38,913 nt of DNA from positions 1-38,913 of the forward strand of contig NZ_KB892797.1 of assembly GCF_000373925.1 (NCBI RefSeq). Direction: 5' to 3'. This stretch comes from Actinopolymorpha alba DSM 45243. GTDB taxonomy: Bacteria > Actinomycetota > Actinomycetes > Propionibacteriales > Actinopolymorphaceae. Below the pieces are notes generated by a model. That model did not search any database. It was not told the origin of the DNA and saw only the letters and a program-made list of their open reading frames with translations. Each line of letters opens with the position of its first letter. The first letter of the stretch is position 1. Shown in pieces: positions 1 to 6,552 of this stretch. The translations under genes were made by a program, and so were the position numbers.

Positions 1-287
1 GCGCCCGACGACAAGAACACCCGAACACGCAAACAATTAGATAACGAATTAAAGGCGCGGGACACTAGGTCTAGTCCACAGACCCTTGGAAGCTTGTTGC
101 GAAAAGTTGCGATCACAGGATCCGAGACTGCGGGCGCCTAGCTCGTTGACCTGCGAAGACGGCCGATCCGGCGTGGTGCAATATATGCATCTCTAAGAAT
201 CTGCGACCCGCACCATTGACGTACCGGGAGGCGCGGCCGATGATGAGTCCGCAACTTCTCGCAACCATAGAGACGGGGATAAGGCCC
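1..287. other. Upstream non-coding stretch with a small palindrome
   Basis: I see no convincing gene here. The frames open at the left edge close within the first 141 bases and match nothing I recognise. A short perfect palindrome, ACTAG-GT-CTAGT, lies at 64-75 and could be an operator for the XRE regulator encoded downstream, but this is weak. The stretch is visibly more AT-rich than the rest of the window, for example around 30-55 and 180-200. I could not place a promoter with correct spacing. Confidence 0.3.
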
Positions 288-509
288 ATGCGCATAACGT
301 TCGTCGCCAAGGATCCCGAGTCCAACCCAACGGGATCGCCTACGCTCTACCGGACAGATCGCGGGTCGTGGCTGGTGCAAGGGTGGGTCGTCGACGACGC
401 GGAGGCACTTGCCGAGATGGACATACCGAAAGGCGAGACGTGCGTGGAGATTCCGGACAGGATGATTCAGTTTTTCGGGCAGGGAGAACGTGGCATCGAT
501 AACGGATGA
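288..509 (+). CDS. Small conserved hypothetical protein (73 aa), first gene of an XRE/DUF6879 cassette
   Basis: This encodes a 73-residue soluble protein without signal peptide or membrane segment. It begins MRITFVAKDP and holds the segments GSPTLYRTDRGSW and IPKGETCVEIP. The pattern resembles small actinobacterial proteins that often sit directly before DUF6879 and XRE-DUF5753 genes; that recognition is from memory of the family. I prefer the ATG at 288 because GGGGATAAGG lies just upstream and homologues begin at this point. In-frame alternatives are a TTG at 216 and ATGs at 240 and 243. The stop overlaps the next gene by 20 bases, so translation is probably coupled. The function is unknown; a role as partner or small effector of the downstream regulator is inference. 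Confidence 0.7.
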   Translation: MRITFVAKDPESNPTGSPTLYRTDRGSWLVQGWVVDDAEALAEMDIPKGETCVEIPDRMIQFFGQGERGIDNG

Positions 510-1008
510 AGAGTTTGAACGGCTCCTAAGCGAGTTTAAGCGGGAATCTATTCACCTAGAAACCCGCGACGCCTACGGAACGGCGGTAGAACTGCCACAT
601 ATGGCGAAGTGGACGGCCGGCGAATATGACGACCTTGAATGGCTTCAGGACTGGTGCGCCACGCTTCGCGAGCACGTCAAGGCTGGGCGGTCGGTCCGCC
701 GCGCCCGTATCGTGTCGGAGCCTCTGAGCGACTATCAACGCTGGTCCCACAGCATCGCTCACCCCATAGTGGGCGCGGGCGAGGATATCCGCTGGATTCC
801 CCGCAGGCTTGCATCTTCGATCGCGCTGCCCGGGAACGACTTCTATCTCTTCGACGGGCACCTGGTCGTTTTCCTGCACTACACGGGAAGCGGCTTGGCC
901 ATCGACAAGGTAACTTCGACGGACCCGCACGATATTGAACTCTGCCGCTCGGCGTTCGAGGCGGTTTGGAAGCTAGCAATACCTCACCGTGAATACAGCC
1001 CCCTCTAG
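490..1008 (+). CDS. DUF6879 family protein
   Basis: This is a 172-residue soluble protein that I recognise as DUF6879. Conserved-looking segments are the N-terminal DEEFERLLSEF helix, the central RRARIVSEPLSDYQRW block, and DFYLFDGHLVVFLHY near residue 120. No catalytic site is evident and the biochemical role of the family is unknown to me. The GTG start at 490 has AGGGAG at 481-486. The gene overlaps its neighbours by 20 bases on both sides, which strongly suggests one co-translated operon with the 73-aa gene and the XRE regulator. In actinomycetes such genes commonly travel with DUF5753 regulators, where small partners modulate development or antibiotic production (the WhiJ-like arrangement). 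A similar role here is inference. Confidence 0.8.
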   Translation: MASITDEEFERLLSEFKRESIHLETRDAYGTAVELPHMAKWTAGEYDDLEWLQDWCATLREHVKAGRSVRRARIVSEPLSDYQRWSHSIAHPIVGAGEDIRWIPRRLASSIALPGNDFYLFDGHLVVFLHYTGSGLAIDKVTSTDPHDIELCRSAFEAVWKLAIPHREYSPL

Positions 1009-1843
1009 CTCCGCTAAAGAGGCGCGACGGGCGCTAGGCATTCGCCTTCGGGACTTGCGTAAAGAGGCAGGTCTGACGGCCCGCGAGTTGGCGGCATCAA
1101 CTGGCAAGCACTATACGCGCGTTAGCAAAATCGAAAACGGTACGCAGGCGCCAACCGACCATGACATACGTGAATGGTGCCGTGCGTGTTCTGCGAACGA
1201 TCAAATTCCTGACTTGATCGCTAGTCTTCGCGCGGTTGAGTCGGCGTACCTGGAGTTTCGACGGCAAAGCCGGGCCGGCATGAAGCGGGTCTTAGGGGCC
1301 CACACGCTTAAGCGGTACGAGCAGACTAGCTTTTTCCGGATCTATGAGCACAACGTTATCCCTGGCCTGTTCCAAACCGGCGAGTATTCGGCCGCCATGC
1401 TGTCATTCTGGATCAAGTTCTTGGGAACCGCCAATGACGTAGAAGAAGCCGTCGCTGTTCGAATGGAGCGACAAAGAGTTCTTTATCGGAGCGGCAAGCG
1501 ATTCGCGGTCCTACTTGAAGAACAAGCGTTGCGCACATGGTTCGGGGATGGCGAGATACAGGCCGGCCAACTGGGTCGTCTCCTTGAGCTAATGGCCCTG
1601 CCCAACATTTTTCTCGGAATCATCCCCCTGATGACTCAACGCGTGACCGTTGCCTCCGCCGGATTCTGGATCTTCGATGACATTCTAGCGGCCCTGGAAA
1701 CGCCAACGGCGAGCATAGAGGTAACGCAACCGTCAGAGGTTCAGCTATACGCGCGCATGTTCGAAGCGCTCAAGGTGTCGGCCGTATTCGGCCGAGAGGC
1801 AAGAGCCCTCATCGTCAAGGCCCTCGGCGAACTCAACGAGTGA
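989..1843 (+). CDS. XRE-family helix-turn-helix regulator with DUF5753 domain
   Basis: This is a 284-residue DNA-binding protein. Residues about 14-70 form an XRE/Cro-type helix-turn-helix (LGIRLRDLRKEAGLTARELA, then GKHYTRVSKIENG). The rest, about 95-280, is the DUF5753 domain, with the typical YEQTSFFRIYEHNVIPGLFQ region, the VRMERQRVLYR segment and a C-terminal alpha-helical end. This architecture is that of the actinobacterial Scr1/WhiJ-like regulators. They act in the cytoplasm and usually pair with a small DUF397-type protein; here the partners are DUF6879 and the 73-aa protein instead. The GTG start lies 20 bases inside the preceding gene. Codon use and GC content of the three-gene set differ from the sugar locus that follows, consistent with an accessory cassette. 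Confidence 0.9.
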   Translation: MNTAPSSSAKEARRALGIRLRDLRKEAGLTARELAASTGKHYTRVSKIENGTQAPTDHDIREWCRACSANDQIPDLIASLRAVESAYLEFRRQSRAGMKRVLGAHTLKRYEQTSFFRIYEHNVIPGLFQTGEYSAAMLSFWIKFLGTANDVEEAVAVRMERQRVLYRSGKRFAVLLEEQALRTWFGDGEIQAGQLGRLLELMALPNIFLGIIPLMTQRVTVASAGFWIFDDILAALETPTASIEVTQPSEVQLYARMFEALKVSAVFGREARALIVKALGELNE

Positions 1844-1898
1844 CTGCGCTCCCGAACTTGACGCGCGGCGCAAGGGGCGACTGTGGATAGAGCCGTGG

Positions 1899-1931
1899 TG
1901 CTGGCCGGGACCTGGGCGGTCCCGGCCAGCA
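1899..1931. terminator. Strong hairpin, probable bidirectional terminator
   Basis: Arms of 14 bp (1899-1912 and 1918-1931), with core GCTGGCCGGGACC and its exact complement, enclose a 5-base loop. The hairpin lies between the end of the plus-strand XRE gene and the minus-strand relic and deacetylase, so it can serve both directions. There is no T-tract, which is common for actinobacterial terminators. Confidence 0.65.
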
Positions 1932-1968
1932 TCAGCCTCGCGGCAAGTCGCCGGTCACTGTACGACGA

Positions 1969-2181
1969 TTACCGGTTGATGAACACCGGGTTGGAGTAGA
2001 ACCACAGGTCATCCCACGGGTTCGAGCCGAGCGGGTCAGGCTGCGGCTCCAGCTCGTTGGTGCTGGTCCCCCGGACGCGGACGTACATCGAGCTGTCGAC
2101 GTTGCGCAGCGTGTGCCGCACCACGATCCAGTCGCCGTCCCGTTTCCAGCCGCTCGCGTCGTACCGTCCGGCGACGGCGGA
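1969..2181 (-). pseudogene. C-terminal relic of a larger protein (possibly PHP-domain phosphoesterase-like)
   Basis: On the minus strand about 65 clearly protein-like codons run to a TAA at 1969-1971. The translation includes GWKRDGDWIVVRHTLRNVD, SMYVRVRGTSTNELEPQPDP and NPWDDLWFYSNPVF. This resembles the C-terminal beta-rich end of secreted or PHP-domain actinobacterial proteins, as far as I can recall; the family is not certain. It has no start codon or ribosome binding site of its own. It continues in the same reading frame directly after the TGA of the polysaccharide deacetylase. The rest of the parent gene is absent, so this is probably debris from a deletion whose breakpoint lies at the deacetylase stop. 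Confidence 0.55.
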
Positions 2182-2904
2182 TCAGCGGCCGTGCTCGCCC
2201 AGCGGGCCGACCGACCATCCCTGGGCACGGCAGTGGTCCACGATGCCGGTCAGCGCGTCGAGGGTGGCCCGCCAGGAGCCGGGTGGCGCCGCGACCTCGG
2301 AGTCGTGCAGGAGGACGGTGTCACCACCGGACAGGTGCCGCACCACCCGGTCACGTACGGCCGCGCCGTTCTGCCCGGCGGTCCAGTCGTGTCCGTCCGC
2401 CGTCCACAGCACCGGCCGCAGCCCCAGCCGGTGCGCGGCGGCCCAGCGCGCGGTGGTGAGGACGCCGTACGTCGGGCGGTACCACACGGGCCGCCGGCCG
2501 GCCGCCGCCGCGATGATCTGGTACGCCTCCGCGAGGTCAGCCCGGTCCCGCCACGGCCGGAGCGGCGCGTCGTGCCGGAGGCCATGGACGGCGAGTTCGT
2601 GGCCGCGGGCGCGGGCCAGCCGCACCGGTTCCGGATGGCGTACCACCCGCTCGGCGATGAGAAAGAAGGTGGCCCGGACTCCCAGCTCGTCGAGGCGGTC
2701 AAGGATGAGGGGCGTCGCCGCCGGATCTGGACCGTCGTCGAAGGTCAGCGCGACATGGCGGCGGTCACCGCGACCAGCGAGGGTCGGACACAACCGGCGT
2801 ACCTGTGGCAGCCAACTCGCGGCCGGTAGCAGGTCGGCGAGAACGGCGCCCACCGCGAGCGCACCGGCCACGCCCGCGGCTCTCGCCAGCCGATGCGTCG
2901 ACAT
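2182..2904 (-). CDS. Polysaccharide deacetylase (NodB/CE4 family), membrane-anchored or secreted
   Basis: This 240-residue protein removes N- or O-acetyl groups from a surface or substrate polysaccharide, a role inferred from the CE4/NodB fold. An N-terminal hydrophobic segment (about residues 10-30) is a signal anchor. Motif 1, TFDDGPDP, gives the catalytic base and metal aspartates D56 and D57. The metal histidines are H107 and H111 in HGLRH. Motif 3 reads RPTYG at about 143-147, where most family members have RPPxG. A late LLHDS supplies the C-terminal histidine motif. The ATG overlaps the stop of the upstream transporter as TGATG, so the two are translationally coupled. Together with the divergent glycosyltransferase the set suggests envelope glycolipid or polysaccharide assembly. 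Confidence 0.9.
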   Translation of the reverse strand: MSTHRLARAAGVAGALAVGAVLADLLPAASWLPQVRRLCPTLAGRGDRRHVALTFDDGPDPAATPLILDRLDELGVRATFFLIAERVVRHPEPVRLARARGHELAVHGLRHDAPLRPWRDRADLAEAYQIIAAAAGRRPVWYRPTYGVLTTARWAAAHRLGLRPVLWTADGHDWTAGQNGAAVRDRVVRHLSGGDTVLLHDSEVAAPPGSWRATLDALTGIVDHCRAQGWSVGPLGEHGR

Positions 2905-3779
2905 CAGGTGGTGGGACGCAGGTCAGACCGGGACGCCACCTGGCTCATCAGCGGCGAGCGGGACAGCTCCAGCGCGCCCGCGATGATCATGGCCAGCCCG
3001 ACCAACGCGAGTAGGGTCCACGCACCAAGGCGCAGATCCTCGTCGAACAACACCACGCCCAGCACCAGGCTGACCAATGCGTCGCCGACCGTGATCGCCG
3101 GCTGGGCGGCCACGATGGTGCCTGCCTGATAGGCGTTCTGCAGCAGAAACATCGCGCAGATCCCCGCGGCGACCGTGGCGTAGAGCTGCCAGCTGGTGAA
3201 GAACGCCGCAGCACTGACCTCCAACCGACCGGTCGCGTCCTTCATCAGCGCGGCGGTCAACGCGAACGCCACCGCCGCCGACGCCCCGAGGGACGCGGCC
3301 CGCGCCGCCCCTTCGACCGCCTGTCCCAGGCCGACCAGCAGGGCCACCGCCGCGACCACCGACGGCAACGCGAGCGTCCAGCGCACCGGGTCAACCCCCG
3401 ACCCGCCACCGGAGGGGTCGACGGCCACGAGCAGCGCCATCACGCCGAAGGTGACGCCGGCGGTGCCCGCGATCGAACGCCCGCCGAGCCGGCGACGAAA
3501 CACCAGAGCGGCCAGCAACAGCGTCAGGGGGAGCTCGATCATCATGAGCGGCTGGACCACGGCCAGCGGGCCGGTCAGGAGCGCCGCGCCCTGGAACACC
3601 GCGCCGGCCATCACGCCCACGATGCCAAGCCACCACAACGGTCGTCGGCCCAGATCCAGGATCAATGCCGGACGAAACGACTCCTCGCGCGGCGCCGACC
3701 GTGCCTCGTGACGCTGCAGAACCGACGCGAAGGCGTTACTCGCCGCGGCGAACAACGCGAGAATGGCGGGAAGAATCAT
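2904..3779 (-). CDS. DMT-superfamily (EamA/NIPA-like) integral membrane transporter
   Basis: This is a 291-residue protein with about nine or ten hydrophobic helices spread along its whole length, beginning with ILPAILALFAAASNAFASVL. Segments such as GPLAVVQPLMMIELPLTLLL and the duplicated-half layout fit the drug/metabolite transporter superfamily. Actinobacterial relatives often sit beside glycosyltransferase and polysaccharide deacetylase genes, so export or flipping of a lipid or sugar intermediate is plausible; the substrate is unknown. I chose the ATG at 3779 because the first helix starts there; the frame is open farther upstream but the extension is polar and low in complexity. Its last base overlaps the deacetylase start codon. 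Confidence 0.85.
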   Translation of the reverse strand: MILPAILALFAAASNAFASVLQRHEARSAPREESFRPALILDLGRRPLWWLGIVGVMAGAVFQGAALLTGPLAVVQPLMMIELPLTLLLAALVFRRRLGGRSIAGTAGVTFGVMALLVAVDPSGGGSGVDPVRWTLALPSVVAAVALLVGLGQAVEGAARAASLGASAAVAFALTAALMKDATGRLEVSAAAFFTSWQLYATVAAGICAMFLLQNAYQAGTIVAAQPAITVGDALVSLVLGVVLFDEDLRLGAWTLLALVGLAMIIAGALELSRSPLMSQVASRSDLRPTT

Positions 3780-3928
3780 CACGGACCGTCTCGGCGCGAC
3801 TGAGGCTCGCGGTGGCCAGGCGCGGTGCGCGCCCGCACCCGTGGTGGTGTTGGTGCTCCCTCCCCTACCCGCAAGCCCAGCAACCGACACGACCCGCGCG
3901 GCCACGAAACCTGGGGGGAGGCGCGATC

Positions 3929-5053
3929 GTGACCGGCCGGCAGTCGCCGCACGACTCCGGACGCCGCTACCTGATCATCTCAGCGAGCATGGGTGGCGGC
4001 CATGACGCGGTCGCCGCCGAGGTCGCCCGCCGGCTGGAAAGCCGTGGACACCGGACCCAGCGGATCGACGTGCTGGACCTGTTGCCGGCGGCTCTGGGAA
4101 GCGCCGTACGTACCAGTTACGGCCTGATGTTGCGACATGCGCCCGGCCGCTACCAGCGGATCTACGACCGCTTCGGTGACCCGGATGCCGCGCGCCGGCT
4201 GGTCGAACCTCTCGTACGCCTGGCGACGTCGACCGCCCGGGCCACTGTGGACGAGCTCGCCCCCGACGTCGTCATCAGCACCTTCCACCTGGCGGCCGCG
4301 GTCGCCGGACGGCTCCGCGAAGACGGCGCGATCAGGGGCCGTTCCGTCGTGGTGCTCACGGAGTTCGTGCCGCACGCGGTCTGGCTGTCGCCGGGGAACG
4401 ACGCCTATTTCTGCCTGTCGCCGGCGGCTCGCGGAATCGCCGCGACGCTGGTCGGGGACCGAGCCCTCTGGCTCGGCCCGCTCGTACGACCGGGCCCGCC
4501 GAGTCCTGTCCCGGGAACGCCTGCTCTGGCTCCGGCCGCCGGGCTGCCGGTGGTCCTGGTCTCCGCGGGCTCCTGGGGGATCGGCACCCATCTCGCCGAG
4601 ACGATCCGCGCGCTGATCGCCACCCGGCGGTACTTCCCGCTCGCCCTCTGCGGGCACAACGAGCAGCTGGCCGCGCGGATCCGCGCCGTCGCCGGCCCCG
4701 ACTACGCCGTCGGCTGGCGTCCCGACCTCGCCGCCTCGCTGGCCGGGGCGTACGCATTGGTCGAGAACTCCGGTGGCCAGACCTGCACCGAGGCGTTCGC
4801 CGTGGGTACGCCGGTGGTGATCCACGCGCCGCTCCCCGGGCATGGCCGGGCCGCCGCGGAGCACCTCGAGCGGGCCGGTGCCGTACGCCGGTCTGACCGA
4901 CCGGAGGAACTGATTGCGGCACTCGACGAGCTCCACCTGGAGGCCGACGCCAGGGCCCTGCAGACTGGACGCGCCCGGGCGGTGTTCCGGCCCGACAGTA
5001 CCGACCTGCTCGTGAGGGTGACCGAATCGCGGAGCGGCGCCGCGCCGAGATGA
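3929..5053 (+). CDS. MGDG-synthase-like glycosyltransferase (GT28-type)
   Basis: This is a predicted 374-residue cytoplasmic or membrane-associated glycosyltransferase. The N-terminal region has ISASMGGGHDAVAAEVA and the RIDVLDLLP segment, characteristic of monogalactosyldiacylglycerol synthase N-domains (PF06925). The C-terminal half has VLVSAGSWGIG, a nucleotide-sugar pocket ALVENSGGQTCTEAFAVGTP and HAPLPGHGRAAAEHL, as in GT28/GT1 GT-B enzymes. It probably transfers a hexose from a nucleotide sugar to diacylglycerol or another lipid; the exact donor and acceptor cannot be read. The GTG at 3929 is preceded by a strong GGGGGGAGG at 3913-3921; an open upstream extension overlapping the divergent transporter is unlikely. 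The 149-bp gap to the transporter must hold both promoters. Confidence 0.85.
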   Translation: MTGRQSPHDSGRRYLIISASMGGGHDAVAAEVARRLESRGHRTQRIDVLDLLPAALGSAVRTSYGLMLRHAPGRYQRIYDRFGDPDAARRLVEPLVRLATSTARATVDELAPDVVISTFHLAAAVAGRLREDGAIRGRSVVVLTEFVPHAVWLSPGNDAYFCLSPAARGIAATLVGDRALWLGPLVRPGPPSPVPGTPALAPAAGLPVVLVSAGSWGIGTHLAETIRALIATRRYFPLALCGHNEQLAARIRAVAGPDYAVGWRPDLAASLAGAYALVENSGGQTCTEAFAVGTPVVIHAPLPGHGRAAAEHLERAGAVRRSDRPEELIAALDELHLEADARALQTGRARAVFRPDSTDLLVRVTESRSGAAPR

Positions 5054-5188
5054 CATACGTTCTCATTTTCGCCATGATTGCGAGGAGATCCGACAAACGG
5101 CCGCTTATCCCGGACCCTGGAGCGGCCAGGACCGGATCCGCAAAGCCTCGGTGTGGTCCCCCCGGCCAATCTGGGGCTTTGTCATGCC

Positions 5189-5232
5189 TGCCGCCCAGGT
5201 TCGACCTCAGGCTCGAACGAGCCTGGGCGGCA
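5189..5232. terminator. Hairpin between convergent glycosyltransferase and GntR-LacI regulator
   Basis: Outer arms TGCCGCCCAGG (5189-5199) and CCTGGGCGGCA (5222-5232) pair perfectly. A further inner TTCGA/TCGAA pairing is separated from the outer stem by a short one-sided bulge. The hairpin ends four bases from the regulator stop codon, which fits a shared terminator for the two converging genes. Confidence 0.65.
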
Positions 5233-5235
5233 CGG

Positions 5236-6384
5236 TCATTCGGCGAGCACGACCCGAAGGTGCCCGGGCGCGGCGTCCCTTGTCCTGATCGCGATCGGCA
5301 GGACCAGATGCTCGACGTCCCGGTAGGGATCCCCGCTGGTGATCCGCCGGTGGAGCAGCAACGCCGCCTCCCGCCCCATCTCGTAGGAGGGCAGCGTCGC
5401 GGCGATTGCGGCGAGCGGCAGGATGTCGAGCGGGCTCGCATCGTCCATGCCGGCCAGGTCGACCTGACCCGGCACGTCGATTCCCAACGCCACCAGGTCC
5501 AGGACCGCCCGACCCATCGCGTAGCCGTTGCCGCAGAGCAGCACGCTCGGCGGATCCGGGCGGGCCAGCAGCGCCGCCACGCTGCCTTGATCAGGGCCGG
5601 ACGCCGGGGCGTACTTCCGGAGCACCGTGAGGTCGGGGCGCACGGGAATGCCGTTGTCACGTAGGGCCTGGACATGGCCGGTGAGCCGGTCACGAACGCT
5701 GGTGCAGTCGGTCTCGTCCCACAAGGTCGCGATCCGCCGGTGGCCCAACCGGATCAGGTGCTGGGTCACCTCGTAACCAACGGCCACGTTGTCGGCCGCC
5801 ACGGCATCGGTGGCGACGTCCGGCCGGTAGCGGTCGACCATGACGAGCGGCATCTCACGCCTGCGCAGATCGGCGAAGACCTCGACGTTGGCGTTTCCTT
5901 CCGCCGGATACAGCACGATGCCGGTGACGTTCGACTCGAGCGCCTCGCGCAGCGCCCTCCCCTCCCGCTCCGGGTTGTCGTGGCAGTGGGTCAGGATCAG
6001 CTGGTAGCCGAGCTCGGCGCAGGTCGCCTCCACTCCCCCGAGAAGTTGGGTCACGTGCGGGCCCTGCCCCTGGAGGATGCACGCGACCGCTGGCCTGCGG
6101 GTGTGGGCGGCACCCACGTCGACCGTCGGTTGGAACGCCGACCGGTCGGCGACGAAGGTGCCGCTGCCCTGCCGGCGGACGAGCACGCCCTCCGCGACAA
6201 GTTCGTTGAGCGCACGGACGGCGGTCGTCGTGCTCACGCCGAACCGCTCACAGACCTTGCGTTCCGTGACGAACGGACTGTCGGGGGCGTACTCACCACG
6301 AGCGATGGCGGCCAGCAGGGAACGCTTCACCTGCTGGTAAAGCGGGATGCGTACCCCGTCACTCCTCGCCGTCATGGTTGGCAC
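5236..6384 (-). CDS. GntR-type winged-helix regulator with LacI-like sugar-binding domain
   Basis: This 382-residue transcription factor begins with a GntR winged helix (about 10-80: PLYQQVKRSLLAAIARGEY, then VCERFGVSTTTAVRALNEL and the wing RRQGSGTFVAD). A LacI-type periplasmic-binding-like sensor follows (about 95-380: GPHVTQLLGGVEATCAELGY, ALRALRDNGIPVRPDL-type linker, SVLLCGNGYAMGRAVLDL). The AraR-like architecture fits a repressor released by a sugar ligand. It is divergent from the LplABC-type importer genes, and repeated CACGTT elements lie across the importer promoter, so it most likely controls them and probably itself. The start may be the GTG at 6384 or the ATG at 6375; neither has a clear ribosome binding site. 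Confidence 0.9.
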   Translation of the reverse strand: MPTMTARSDGVRIPLYQQVKRSLLAAIARGEYAPDSPFVTERKVCERFGVSTTTAVRALNELVAEGVLVRRQGSGTFVADRSAFQPTVDVGAAHTRRPAVACILQGQGPHVTQLLGGVEATCAELGYQLILTHCHDNPEREGRALREALESNVTGIVLYPAEGNANVEVFADLRRREMPLVMVDRYRPDVATDAVAADNVAVGYEVTQHLIRLGHRRIATLWDETDCTSVRDRLTGHVQALRDNGIPVRPDLTVLRKYAPASGPDQGSVAALLARPDPPSVLLCGNGYAMGRAVLDLVALGIDVPGQVDLAGMDDASPLDILPLAAIAATLPSYEMGREAALLLHRRITSGDPYRDVEHLVLPIAIRTRDAAPGHLRVVLAE

Positions 6385-6408
6385 CGCGCGGCGGCAACAG
6401 CCTCAGAA

Positions 6409-6494
6409 TTCACCACGTTAACTCTCTCTGTCGTCACGGTGTGCTGAGCGATATAGGCCACTTTATTGACACGTTCACACGTTAAGAATACGGT
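6409..6494 (+). promoter_or_regulatory. Importer promoter with repeated TTCAC(C)ACGTTAA operator elements
   Basis: A consensus -35 TTGACA (6466-6471) is followed after 17 bases by TACGGT (6489-6494), which fits a TANNNT -10 for a vegetative sigma factor. The element TTCACACGTTAA (6474-6485) sits inside the spacer. A near copy, TTCACCACGTTAA, lies at 6409-6421, towards the regulator gene. An additional CACGTT at 6470-6475 overlaps the -35. Binding of the divergent GntR-LacI regulator there would block the importer promoter. The assignment is inference from position and repetition. Confidence 0.6.
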
Positions 6495-6552
6495 CGAACG
6501 CACGATCCATGTAGTGAGTCGTCCGGCCCTTACGAGCCGCGAGGAGAACGAC

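Noticed and set aside
2057-2986. 309-codon plus-strand frame opposite the polysaccharide deacetylase
   Set aside because: Antisense shadow of a gene with intact CE4 motifs; composition typical of a shadow frame.
4356-5693. 445-codon minus-strand frame crossing the glycosyltransferase and the 3' part of the GntR-LacI gene
   Set aside because: It spans two well-supported genes out of frame and is low-complexity Arg/Ser/Pro-rich.
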